From the NCBI GenBank assembly GCA_028455995.1, contig JABELC010000012.1, forward strand, positions 1,364,001-1,428,000: a stretch of DNA of 64,000 nt. The letters are read 5' to 3'. Below the pieces are notes generated by a model. That model did no database searches. It was not told the DNA's origin and worked only from the letters and a program-made list of their open reading frames with translations. Position 1 is the first letter of the stretch, and each line of letters begins with the position of its first letter. A program made the translations under genes and the position numbers. The stretch comes from Scleromitrula shiraiana (lineage: Eukaryota > Ascomycota > Leotiomycetes > Helotiales > Sclerotiniaceae). Shown one piece after another: positions 48,887-59,592 of this stretch.

Positions 48887-50649
48887 TTAGTAATGGATGG
48901 CCTTTCCGTAAGTAGCCATAGCAGCCTCCTTGAATGCCTCCGCCAATGTTGGATGTGCGTGACATGTTCTAGCGATATCTTCACTCGATGCACCATACTC
49001 GATAGCCAAAGTACCTTCTGCGATCATCTCACCGGCATTTGGTCCAATGATGTGAACGCCGAGAATTCTATCAGTTTCGGCATCAGCAATCATCTTGACC
49101 ATACCCTCAGTATCTAAGTTGGTCTTTGCTCTCGAGTTTGCGGAAAATGGGAATGTGCCGATCTTGTATTTAACTCCGGCCTCCTTGAGTTCTTGCTCGT
49201 TCTGGCCAACCCATGCGACTTCTGGGTGTGTGTACATAACGGATGGGATGACACCGTAGTTGACGTGGCCGTAGCCCTTCTTGATGTATTCGACAACGGC
49301 AACTGCCTCTTCCTCGGCCTTGTGGGCCAACATAGGTCCGAATGTACAGTCACCAACAACTCGAATATGTGGGAGCTTGGTTCGGTATTCAGAGTCGATT
49401 ACCAACCTTCCCTTATCGTCTGTCTCCAAACCAATGTTCTCCAATCCTAAACCGGCGGTGTATGGTCGTCGTCCAATAGCAACAAGTACGACATCTGCCT
49501 CGAGCTTATAAAACGTCAGATTGGTTCGACAACGATATCACTTTATAACTTACAGTCTCTTCCTTGCCACCCTTTGCAGCTTCGACAGTAAGCTTGACCT
49601 TTTCGCCGCTAGCATCACCACCCATAACCTTTGTGTTAAGTTTGAAGTCGATTCCTTGTTTCTTGAGAATCTTTTGCGACGATTTGGCAATCTCCGCATC
49701 CATACCTGGTCCACCGATTTGACCTAAGAATTCAACAACAGTGACCTTTGCGCCTAATCTTGACCAGACAGAGCTCATCTCGAGACCAATGATACCTCCA
49801 CCAATAACTACCATACTCTCGGGAACCTTCTCTAACGCAATTGCTCCAGTACTTGTAATAATTCTCTTCTCGTCGACCTCAAGACCAGGGAATGGTGTAG
49901 CTTCACTTCCCGTGGCGATAAGAATGTTCTTTCCGACCACAGTTCTCTCGCCACCTTCAGTAAGATTGACCTTAAGTTCATGTTCGCTTGCAAATGCAGC
50001 TGTGCCCTTGATGTATTCGACGTTGTTCTTTTTGAACAAGAATTCCACACCCTTTGTGAGCCCAGCAACCGCGGTGTCTTTTGATTTCATCATCTGTTGC
50101 AAGTTGAGTTTGACATCTCCAACCTCAATACCTCGAGCCTTTGTATCGTGTAAGATTTGGTGGTAGAGATGCGAATTGTTGAGGAGAGCTTTCGAGGGAA
50201 TGCAGCCAACGTTTAAACAAGTTCCTCCGAGGGTTCCACGCTTTTCTATACATGTTACCTGTAAAGACTTGTCAGAATTCTGCGGGGGAAATCTCTATCA
50301 GTCAAACCATACTTTCATGCCCTCTTGACCAGCTTTGATGGCAGCAACATATCCGGCAACACCCCCTCCAATGATGACCAAATCTCTTTCCTCTTCCAAA
50401 TATTAGCTGTGCCCATCTCATGCCAATAGATCCCAATATACTGACCAGCTTCAGAAGCATAACCCCGTCGCGATAAGTTGGCAATTCCTGAAGGGGCAAC
50501 TATCGTAGGGAGGCTGAAGGAGAAAAAAAAAGTTAGCAACAAGACAAAACGAACTTTTGACAGGAATTGACAGTGGTAGAGTGAACCCACGATTGTTGTT
50601 TAAAAGCAGACCTCACGGTCGCTCTGGGCACTAATAAACTACGAAGCAT
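48887..50649 (-). CDS. LPD1: Dihydrolipoamide dehydrogenase, mitochondrial (E3)
   Basis: Five exons, 50591-50649, 50446-50513, 50313-50392, 49554-50258 and 48887-49504, encode 509 residues. The N-terminus is a mitochondrial presequence (MLRSLLVPRATVRSAF). The FAD-binding GGGVAGYVAA follows, then the redox disulfide C83-C88 in GGTCLNVGCIPSKALL, the NAD-binding VVIGGGIIGLEMSSVWSRLG, and the C-terminal His488-Glu493 pair in HAHPTLAEAF. E3 reoxidises lipoamide in the pyruvate, 2-oxoglutarate and branched-chain dehydrogenase complexes and in glycine cleavage. Two acceptors (before exons 3 and 5) end in AAG rather than the commoner CAG/TAG but are needed for the conserved reading frame. Confidence 0.97.
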
Positions 50650-50845
50650 TTTGTATGAGGATTTTTGTTGTGCAAGTCAACAATATTTTGGACGGACGCG
50701 GGAACAGCCAGGTTGACGGATGAAGCGGGCACGCGGGTTATCCCGACGAGATGATCACGTGCCGGATTCGAATCAAAAAGTGCTTGGTAATTGGATGGCA
50801 AAGATGGGTATTCAGTCTCTCTTCATTTATAATCGTATCTAATGT

Positions 50846-53505
50846 CTATTCTAATTCTCTGGGGGTATCTAAAGAAAGCAAGCTCTGAAGTGTATCTCTT
50901 GCAACCCCACAGCCCCATCTAACTGTATTCTTCTCCTCTTTCCCTCCGGCTATATCTGTCTTACTTACAACCTTCTTCAAGAAGTATTGTAATCCGGTGA
51001 CCATCTGTGGAGTTTCCTTCACCTTCGAGAAAACATTTACAACTGCTTTCTCATCCTTTCCGGAACTTGCTCCTTTCTGAGTTTGAAGCATAATAGAAAT
51101 GAATAATACTTCACAGAATGTCCTTGTCTTTGCCTGTAAGTAGCTCAGATTCAGATTCTTGAGAACACTGAGTCCAAGACCACCCTCAGTAATCAATGTA
51201 CCGAACATTTTAGCTAGGTTGACAATGTGCCTTGTATCTAATTCTGCATCTTCTTCGATATCGTCATCCTCGTCACCATTTGTCTCGCCCATCTTCTTAA
51301 AGAGATCCCATAAGCTGAATTGAAAAGCCATCTTGAGTTTTCTGTCGCCGCATAATCTCTTGGCTATAAGTGTGTAGTATGGATTGTAGTTCTTCTCAGC
51401 TCCCGAACAGTGGATGAGAACCTTCGGGATTTCCAGCTCTTGAACCTTCTTCAGCTTGAGCTTCATAAGCCGTAAATAAGCGTCTTGATAATCCGAAGCC
51501 GACATAATGGTAATGAAAATAGCCCGACGAATATCAGTGTTCATTCGGTGCTCTCTCGCTAACTGAACAAGGTCTGATGCACCTGCATCCATTGTTTGGA
51601 CTTCTTTGGTATTGGGTTTTGATGCGGATTTGTCATCTTCTTCGGTGTTACCTAACCAACTTGCACCTACCAACCACCATTTGCCCTTTTTGTCTGATTC
51701 CCTAATGTCCTTGAGTCCTATTCGCAGTGGCTCACTGGCTTTTATGCTTCGAGTGTTGAGAGTTCCCAGCGTCTTCTTCATTCGAATTGTATGTTCTGAG
51801 GTTACAGCAGATGCAACCCCCCCGGTTTTCATTTTGTTGTTCTTTAGATCATTGATAGTTTCGATCATGAATTTTGTTCTCACTGATAGTTTATCCTCCC
51901 CACCTGCTTGCTGAACGGCTGGTCGAAGCATAGTAACAATATCTTTTAGTGAGGAAGGGTCGTCCTGTCGTAATTGAGGACCAGAAATTCGCACTATCTT
52001 TAATAGTAGTTCTGCATTCAATTCTGACAACTTACCCAAGAAGAGCTTAATGTAGTCGAAAATGAGATTGCTTCCCACAACCTGAAAGTTATACATCTCG
52101 GAAAGTAGAGCTATCAGGTTGGACGTTTCTTTGCTACCATCGGTTGTAACAGGGGAAACCCCATCGTGACTTGCCGTTGCACGCGTATAGTGTTCATCAA
52201 AGAGTTCAACTACTTTTTGAATCACCTGTGCGCCAAAATCGGTTCCAATAATTTTATAGATGGCGGCAATAAACCCAGCAGGCAAAATAATAAGTGTATC
52301 TGGTAAAGCACTTGGCTCACAAACAGATGTCAAAAGTAAATCTATAAGCGTAGAAGTCATATGCTGCCGAGGATTAAGTCTGTAAAGCCTTTCGATATCG
52401 CCCAACAAAGATATAAGATTAGCTTCAGTCAATCTGTTGACCAGACCTTGAGTTTGCCGCCGCAGACGAACCAAATCTTCGGAGTCTGAAGAGGACGGCT
52501 TCCTCATTGATGGCGGAATGTATTTTCCAGAGGCAGCAGCACTCGCTGGAACCGGGGCAACGTATGGATTCTCGCGAATCTTTGGCTGCGAGGTAGAAGG
52601 ATCGTCGTTTTCTGATTCGAACCCTTCAAAATCGTCTTCTGCTTCTGATCCTACTCGATCGCTATCTTCTACACCAGAATCATCATCCGGAAGGTCCGAA
52701 TCATCTAGCGACATATCATATGCTCCATCCTCCTCCTCCTCCTCCTCCTCCTCCTCCTCCTCCTCCTCCTCACCCTCATCTAACATATCTTCATCTTCAG
52801 AACTCTCATCGCCTCGCGCACGCTTCCGTGCCTCTGCTCTTTTGCGTTCAAGCCAATCATCCCCTTCTGATTTTCTTTTCTTCTTTTGCTGGATACCCTC
52901 GTCTTCACTTTCATCTAGCCCTTCTAAAAGCTCATCCAAACCGTCGTCTTTGAAAGACTTAGGCAAACTCTTTTTTCCTTTCAATCCCAGCTTCTTTTCT
53001 AGAGCAGCGATTTCATCATCATCTTCCGCTAACTTATCCTTCACTGCCCTCGGAATCTTCTTTGTCGTAGCTTTTGGACTTGTATTGTCACTTGAGGAGA
53101 CTTTAGCAGCTGGCGGATCCGCTTTCTTCGTTTTCTTTAGTATCGATTTAGGTTGTATTGTGTCGTTTTCATGGTGACTAGGTGAAGCTTGGACAGCGAA
53201 TGGCTCAATATCGTTCTCCCCTTGCTCGTCAGATCTATGACTAGTATGTTGAGATTTTAATTTCTTTTGTGGAGGAGGTCCAGGTCTTTCAATCCTTTGG
53301 CTCCTCTTCTCCTTCTTCTCCTGTCGTTCGGCCTTGCGTAACTCCTTGCGGCCAGGACGTCTGCGACCCCGAGCACTAGATCCACCATCTAGAAGGTTAT
53401 AAGCTTTAATTACATGAAGATTTTGGGGGTTTATCTACCATCAACTCCAAGCTCTTGGAGAAGGCTATTGGGAAGTTTTGGTGCCTTCGATTTTGGGGGC
53501 GCCAT
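50846..53505 (-). CDS. SGD1: SGD1/NOM1-type nucleolar ribosome biogenesis factor (MIF4G-MA3)
   Basis: Two exons, 53439-53505 and 50846-53388, encode 869 residues. The N-terminus is highly basic (RGRRRPGRKELRKAERQEKK), as expected for nucleolar targeting. It is followed by acidic tracts, including an unbroken run of about 15 Glu encoded by a GAG microsatellite (52729-52771). The MIF4G domain spans about residues 330-550 (LVNRLTEANLISLLGDIERL; NLIALLSEMYNFQVVGSNLI) and the MA3 domain about residues 640-770 (DIRRAIFITIMSASDYQDAY). Yeast Sgd1 is essential, acts in 40S subunit maturation with the DEAD-box protein Fal1, and is linked to osmoregulation. The gene diverges from SRP14 across 271 bases. 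Confidence 0.93.
52729..52771. repeat. Triplet microsatellite coding poly-Glu in SGD1
   Basis: An uninterrupted TCC/CTC run on the + strand reads as GAG codons in SGD1. It lies in an acidic linker, so length changes by whole triplets would be tolerated. Confidence 0.9.
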
Positions 53506-53776
53506 TGCAGTAAAATAGGTCTCCTTAATATTTCCAATTGTAAAAATCTATCCAATTCACAAGAGAGAAGGGTTGAACTGATAATTACACATTCATTAAA
53601 TCGAACTCGTAGAATGCGACAATGTTAAGGTTTCCTGACCAAGCATATGAACTTTTTTTTTGGCGAGGCTGAAGAATTTCATCAAAGGCTAAGAATAACC
53701 CCACACATTCCATCACCCCCACAATCCATAACCTTGAGCAAGCATCCACCACGAAACCCTCCAATTTCCACTTACG

Positions 53777-54335
53777 ATGGAATCGCATTTAAGCAACGAT
53801 GAGGTATGCTCCTTCTACTTGAGCCATAAGCTTATGAGTATGATTACAAGATATCACTAACTCACTCAACCAGTTCTTCTCAAAACTCATCGCCCTCTTC
53901 GATAATCGTCGCGAGAAAGATCATGGCTCTGTATTCCTGACACAAAAATGTCGTAAGTCTAGCCCATTCTCTTATTCTTTCATTCTGCCCTCCTCCCATT
54001 CTTATACACCTGGAAGTCTCGCTCACCGCTGTCTAGTTACTCATGACCCCTCCTCTACTGTTGCTCCCGCAACTGAATCCTCTGACACACAACCTACTGC
54101 TCCTCTTCCCATCCTGATACGCGCTTCAAACGGGGCCTCGAAGACAGATCGCTCATCCCGAAAGATAAAACTCTCAACAGTAGTCCAACCAGACCAACTA
54201 GAAGCTTTCTTCGTCCGCTATGCAGAAATATGTAAAGGAGGAATGAGCTCATTGAAGAAGAGAGACAGGAGTAAGGCGAAAGAGAAATTAAAGGCGAAGA
54301 GGCGGAAGATGGGTGCCCCTGCAGGCACTTCTTGA
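53777..54335 (+). CDS. SRP14: Signal recognition particle subunit SRP14
   Basis: Three exons, 53777-53803, 53874-53952 and 54037-54335, encode 134 residues. The protein begins MESHLSNDEFFSKLIALFDN, continues with KDHGSVFLTQKC, and later shows the SRP14 fold segment TVVQPDQLEAFFVRYAEICK followed by a basic tail rich in Lys and Arg (KAKEKLKAKRRKMG). SRP14 binds the Alu domain of SRP RNA and delays elongation while the ribosome is brought to the ER. A Ser/Thr/Pro loop (about residues 40-60) is longer than in animals, as in other fungi. It shares a 271-base promoter with SGD1. Confidence 0.93.
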
Positions 54336-55065
54336 GCTGGAGAAATGATGCGTTTAAAATGTACGTGACCGAGCTGGAGAACATGAATTGCTAGGTGCTC
54401 CGAGAATAGGAACCCAAGTACTGATGGAATTCTGTTCATTATTACGATATCCCGTAGCATATTACAGATTGGGACAGCCTGGCTAAAACATATGGCATGG
54501 CATTATTGGGGATATACTTGAAATTATAGGACGCAAGGAGTATTTAATCAGAGCATCAAATTCGCACATGATGGATAAGAAGTTGTTAGATATTCTGTAT
54601 TATGATATGTCTATTGGTTGAAATACAGGCAATGAATTTCCTTGACCGGCATTTATACAAAATCTCGCAGCATACATCTCTTTCTATAAATAATCTTGCC
54701 ATTTCAAGCACCAGTTGTGCCATCTCCCATTTACAAAAACCAGCGATTGCGCCACAAATAATCTAACATAGTACATATCCAAATTCACAATACCACCAAA
54801 AGAAAAACATCGGCTCGCGCCGGATTCTGCGGCTCTTCGCGAGCCATCATATAAGAGAAAGGATAATAGAAGATGAAAAGAAATGTCATGTAGTCTTAAT
54901 TAAACCAAAAAAAAGAGAAACAGATAGAAGAAACAGATAAAGATAATGTGTTGTTGTGAGTGTAATAGTTCTAAGTGTTAGCCTTAGGAATTCGCGCTGA
55001 GTGCGTGCATGTATATATGTGTGTGTGTGTGTGTGTGCATTCGAGTGCGCCAGTGCACGATTCGT
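54336..55065. other. Convergent 3' flanks of SRP14 and the AT-hook gene
   Basis: No gene is seen. A GT microsatellite lies at about 55015-55037. Confidence 0.5.
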
Positions 55066-56351
55066 TTACTCATGTGGAGGAGTAGCAGTAGGTGAAGACG
55101 GAGGAACAACGTCATTAATTTGTTCTCGTAGAGCAGAAACCCTTCCTAGAATCTGGCTGCGGTATAAATCGACAGATGGAGGCGCGCCAGTGAGTCTAAG
55201 CATGGGATCAGTTGGTGGAGACGTAGAAACAACATCTCCTTCAACGGGCTCTGGTGCAACAGGATCCTCTCCCGGGATTTTAGGGGAGTAACAATCATAA
55301 GGTGGGGGCGTGCCAGTAAACCTAATTATGGGAGAGACATGTGGAGCTGAAACCGTTGTCATTTGAGCGGTTCCAACTCCAGGGATTTGCATTTGGGCTT
55401 GAGCTTGAAGATTTGGTGCAATATTATCATTATCTGTGTAAGATGGAAATGATGAAGCGTCGCTAGAGACTGGATAGTTGGCGAATTGGTACCCCTGCTC
55501 AAGAGTTATTGATTAGTATCTCAGATTCATACAATATCTCTAAGGAAGTCTCGCACCTCAAAATGATCCATCATGTTAGGATCATACATTCCTGGAGTCG
55601 CCTCCTCAAGAATACGCCCACTGTCACTGCTCATTCGCTCCAAGGGATAAACATTATTGTCATATCCCATGAATGGATGTTCTACATGCTGGGGATTCAC
55701 TGTTGACTCAGCCCCTTCTCCGTACTGTTGCGAAAATGCTCGATTTGGTGTGAACGTTGATGTTGTATTGGGTTGGTTAGAATAAGGATTGTTTTCGAAA
55801 TTGTCATAACTGGTCAAAGCATGGGATCCTTGGTCGGAAGGAGACCACGCAGGATAGCCGCCGGATAATGATTCAGGAGGTTGTGAATACCAAGAATTTT
55901 GTGGGTGAGAGGAAACAGCGTTATTGTTAGTTTCGCAATTCGAGAGCGGGGATGTTTGAGCTTCTGCTTGGATGACTCCGAGTTTTTTTCGATTAACAGC
56001 CCCCCTTGGTCTGCCTCTCTTCTTAATACCATCCCGTGGGGCTTCAACTTTGACGTTCTTTGATTTCTTTCCTCTTCCTTTACCTGGTGGATCGACACAT
56101 ACTGCCCGATCTAAAGCAGGTCTATAAGAATTTCGTTCCTCGTCAGAAAGCTTCAGCCCTGCTACCTGACATCTCCAGCAAGTGTCTGCAACTTGTGGAA
56201 AATCTCCCCCAGACCAGGTGCTACCGCCCTTAAAACAATATTTCCCCTTGCATTTTTCCTGTGGCCACTTATCCGAACAAGAACTTCGTTTGAAGGCCTT
56301 GACGTAGAAGCGTCTGCAACACTTATAGCGATAAGGGATTACTACACACAT
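55066..56351 (-). CDS. Uncharacterised AT-hook protein with N-terminal Cys-rich domain
   Basis: Two exons, 55557-56351 and 55066-55494, encode 407 residues. The first 80 residues contain nine or so Cys (YRYKCCRRFYVK, SSCSDKWPQEKCKGKYC, ADTCWRCQVAG), a probable zinc-binding domain. An AT-hook core follows (KKRGRPRGAVNRKK, about residues 110-123), so DNA binding is likely. The rest is Ser/Asn/Gln/Pro-rich and disordered. The last exon carries an internal repeat: PIIRFTGTPPPYD and PMLRLTGAPPSVD, about 45 residues apart. I do not recognise the Cys arrangement as the Zn2-Cys6 or C2H2 type. A transcription or chromatin regulator is the best guess. The intron (55495-55556) has good splice signals and phase 0. 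Confidence 0.75.
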
Positions 56352-57158
56352 AGCTATGTTGGTTGAATAAATCGGAGGCTAATTCTTGTTACTCTGTTGC
56401 TTCTGATTATGTGTATCTTATGTGCTGGTTATTGCTATTTCTGAGTTTCTGAAAAGGATATTGATGAGTGGTATAGTGGTAAGAGTTAATTGTATAATCA
56501 TAGTTGAAGAAATTCAAGGGGCATACACTTGTATAAAATACATGCTATGAGTAAATCACAGTCATCCTCAATAGAGTGAATGTTAACTTGATATGATGCA
56601 CTAAATGATCAATGATTCACGAGTAGTCTGTCAATGATGAGTGATTCGAACTTCAAAACTGTCAGTATTAGTAACTTTTCATCACAACTCAAGTTCAAAG
56701 AAATGCTCCTCTATTGCAAGTGTTTGAATGACATCCAAATATCGAATTCACTAGGAAAACCATGTCTATATGGCATGTTCCAAAAACAACAAAACGCGAA
56801 GTCAAAAAGAAATCAATCTCAATCAGACTTATATTGGCTATGTGTAAGAGGCTTCTGATGCCATTGTACTTGCTATTAGGTTCATTCCAATCTGTTGAGA
56901 AGACTTTTATGTAAGAAAAGTTAAAAAGCAAATTGCAGTAATTCATCCTCCGTGATCGCAACGAGAAAATAATATAGCCCCAGAATGAATCAGTGGTGTT
57001 ATCTATCCATTGTTCCTGGAACTCTTAGCCCCGAAGACTTTTGAGAAAGGAATTTGAGTACATATAAGGAAATCGGGCTCAATAGATGGAAAACGCATGT
57101 TGTAACAAGGTGAGTATCGACGAAACCCCATTGTCAACAACCAAAGTAGATATCAAGT
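56352..57158. other. Spacer between two minus-strand genes
   Basis: This holds the promoter of the AT-hook gene and the 3' flank of the Gbp2-like gene. Nothing further is recognisable. Confidence 0.45.
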
Positions 57159-59592
57159 CTACATAATTTGGTCTTGAGTAAGATGGGTGACTTCGGTATC
57201 CATAGCATCACCACCTGGGGTTTGGTACTTGACGAAGCTCAAGCCAAGAGGGCGACCTCCGTATTGATAACCGGAGAATTTCTCAATTGCGGTGTCGGCA
57301 TTCTCGGCTGAGTCGAATCGAACAACACCGGTTCCACGGGATCGACCGTTGGGCTCGTATTGGATCTCAGCTTGTTCAACCTTACCAATGGTAGTGAAGA
57401 GCTCGACAAGATCTTCGTTGCTGGTAGACCAGGGGAGCTATCTCTGTCAGTTTCTGGATATTTGAAATCGACCAATGAAATACTTACATTGCGAACATAA
57501 ATGATCTCACTCCTTTCGGTACCAGAAGTAGCATAATCGGTAAATGGGTTTGGAGCAGCAGCAGGAGCTCCAGCACCGCCATCAAAGCCAGGAGCACCAC
57601 CACCGTAACCTCCAGCTCCTCCTCCATAACCTCCACGTGCGCCACCAAATCCACCACCAAATCCACCGCGTCCGCCAAAGCCTCCACGACCGCCAAATCC
57701 ACCAGCGAAACCACCACGGCCACCAAATCCGCCTCGACCACCAAATCCACCAGATGATCCGGCGAATCGATCTTCGCGGACTTCAAGAGGGCGACCTTGC
57801 CAGTCATAACCATTGAATTGTTGAATAGCAGCGCGAGCATCGTCAGGCGATTCGAAAGCGACTATACCGGAACCTTTTGGACGACCATCGGGCCCAACGT
57901 GGACATCGGCACGAACAACCGCACCATTTCGGGCTGTAGAGTTATTTATCAACATCCTGTACAAATATTTCTAAGTTAGTGATGGGCAAACCTACCAGCT
58001 CCACGGAACAAATCCTTGAGATCTTGCCATCCAACGGTGTAAGGAAGCTAACACAATCAAAGTCAACTCTCTCGATACCAAAAGTTTACAAATGAAAGAA
58101 AGGGATGGGGACAAACGTTGGAGACGTAAAGTTGACGTCCTCCTCCTCCTCCGGCAGCGGCCATACCACCACCGAAGCCACCACCGAAACCGCCGCGTCC
58201 TGGTGGACCTCCTTCGTAACCGCCGCGACCAGCCGATGGAGTACCGGTGGTGAATCGAGGCTCGGCCTCACGATCCTGCATCAAGTCGTTAGTAGATAAT
58301 TCGACATACGCGGATCAGAATAAAGATTTGCGTACCTCTCGAACATAGACGAGTCTTCCCATAAGATTTTGGTTACTGAGAGTGTTGACTGCCTGTTGAG
58401 CTTGCTCCCTCGTGGCATATTCTACAATGCTGAATTTGTAGTTAGCATCCGACAATTCATCAAGTAGAAGGAGGTTTAGACATACCCGCATCCCTACAAA
58501 ACCCACGGAACAACGTCCCAATCCGTCAATCCAACATTCCATCAAAGTCCAAGAGAAAAAGAAAAAGATTCAAAGCCAACTACGTATAGGCGCCCACCTT
58601 CGACATTCCATTAGGAAGCAACAACACATCAGCAAAAAGGACCTCTCCAGCTAAAGAAATCGAACCCCCAGTTAGCCCATATCCCCTACTCCAACCTCCA
58701 TTATCGAAAACTGACCAGATCTCATAAAGTCTTTTAGATGATGCCACTTAACATCGTATGATAAATTGCCGACGTAGACACGACGGTCTTGTTGAGAGGA
58801 TTCTCGTAAGCTACTCATCATTTGCTCTCTAGCAGCAGCTCTTTCCTCGTATGTTCTATGTGGTTGACCACCACCGTAAGCTGAACCTCCAGAACCACCT
58901 GCACCTGGGGCACCCGACATTGGTGAGCGAGATCTGCGATCGTTTCTGCGATGATCGTCACGGCTGCGAGAGCGGCTGCGAGGGGAGTATGAACGACGAC
59001 GTTGAGTACGACCAGGACTACGAGAACGTTGTCGACGAGGTGAACGAGATCTCTCTCTCTGTGAAATGTAAGCCTCTTTAATCATCAGGTAGACGTAAGA
59101 CAAGGGGTAATCAAAGAATTTGTATTGTGCGAGGAATTTGTAGGGTTGGACCATCAAGGTTCTTACGCCATCAATTAGGAAAGGCTCCAACAGAAGCGCA
59201 CTGGCGCGCTGTGGTAAATAGGGGATTACGAATAATTTGCGCGTGGGAATAAGATGCCATAAGCCAGAAGGCTCGTAAGGCATTCGAGGCAGCCTCAATT
59301 ACTCATGTCCAACTTTGCGCGATTTGATATTGAAATGTTATCGAGTATACTTAAGAAATTTAACATACTTGTGGTCGATAGGAATCGTCAGCTAGAATGA
59401 TAATTAATAGTTAGAAACGCGATCTAAAAAGAAGTTGATATTGAAAAGTTGATGGTTTGTGTAAGGGTTGAGGTAAAGTTGAAGAAAAGTTAAGTCAATG
59501 GCGTGAAATGATGAGGATAAAAAGTGAATAAGGAAGAAAGCGAATAGACTAATCAGGAAAGGAGGGGAAGATGTTGGGGGGGACATACCCAT
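57159..59592 (-). CDS. GBP2: Gbp2/Hrb1-like SR-type mRNA-binding protein with three RRMs
   Basis: Ten exons, 59589-59592, 59369-59391, 58716-59058, 58598-58650, 58486-58493, 58336-58429, 58117-58275, 57996-58047, 57488-57933 and 57159-57437, encode 486 residues with all phases consistent. An RS-rich N-terminus (RERSRSPRRQRSRSPGR) is followed by RRM1 (RNP2 VYVGNLSY near 103; RNP1 KGCGIVEYA), RRM2 (QLYVSNLPYTVGW; KGSGIVAFE), a long Gly/Arg/Phe linker, and RRM3 (IIYVRNLPWST; RGTGVVRFD). Yeast Gbp2 and Hrb1 travel with TREX to spliced mRNA and act in export and surveillance. The first coding exon is only 4 nt (ATGG), exon 2 is 23 nt and exon 5 is 8 nt (GGATGCGG). Confidence 0.93.

Noticed and set aside
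52518..53177. 219-residue Ser-rich plus-strand frame
   Set aside because: It is the antisense shadow of the acidic region of SGD1.
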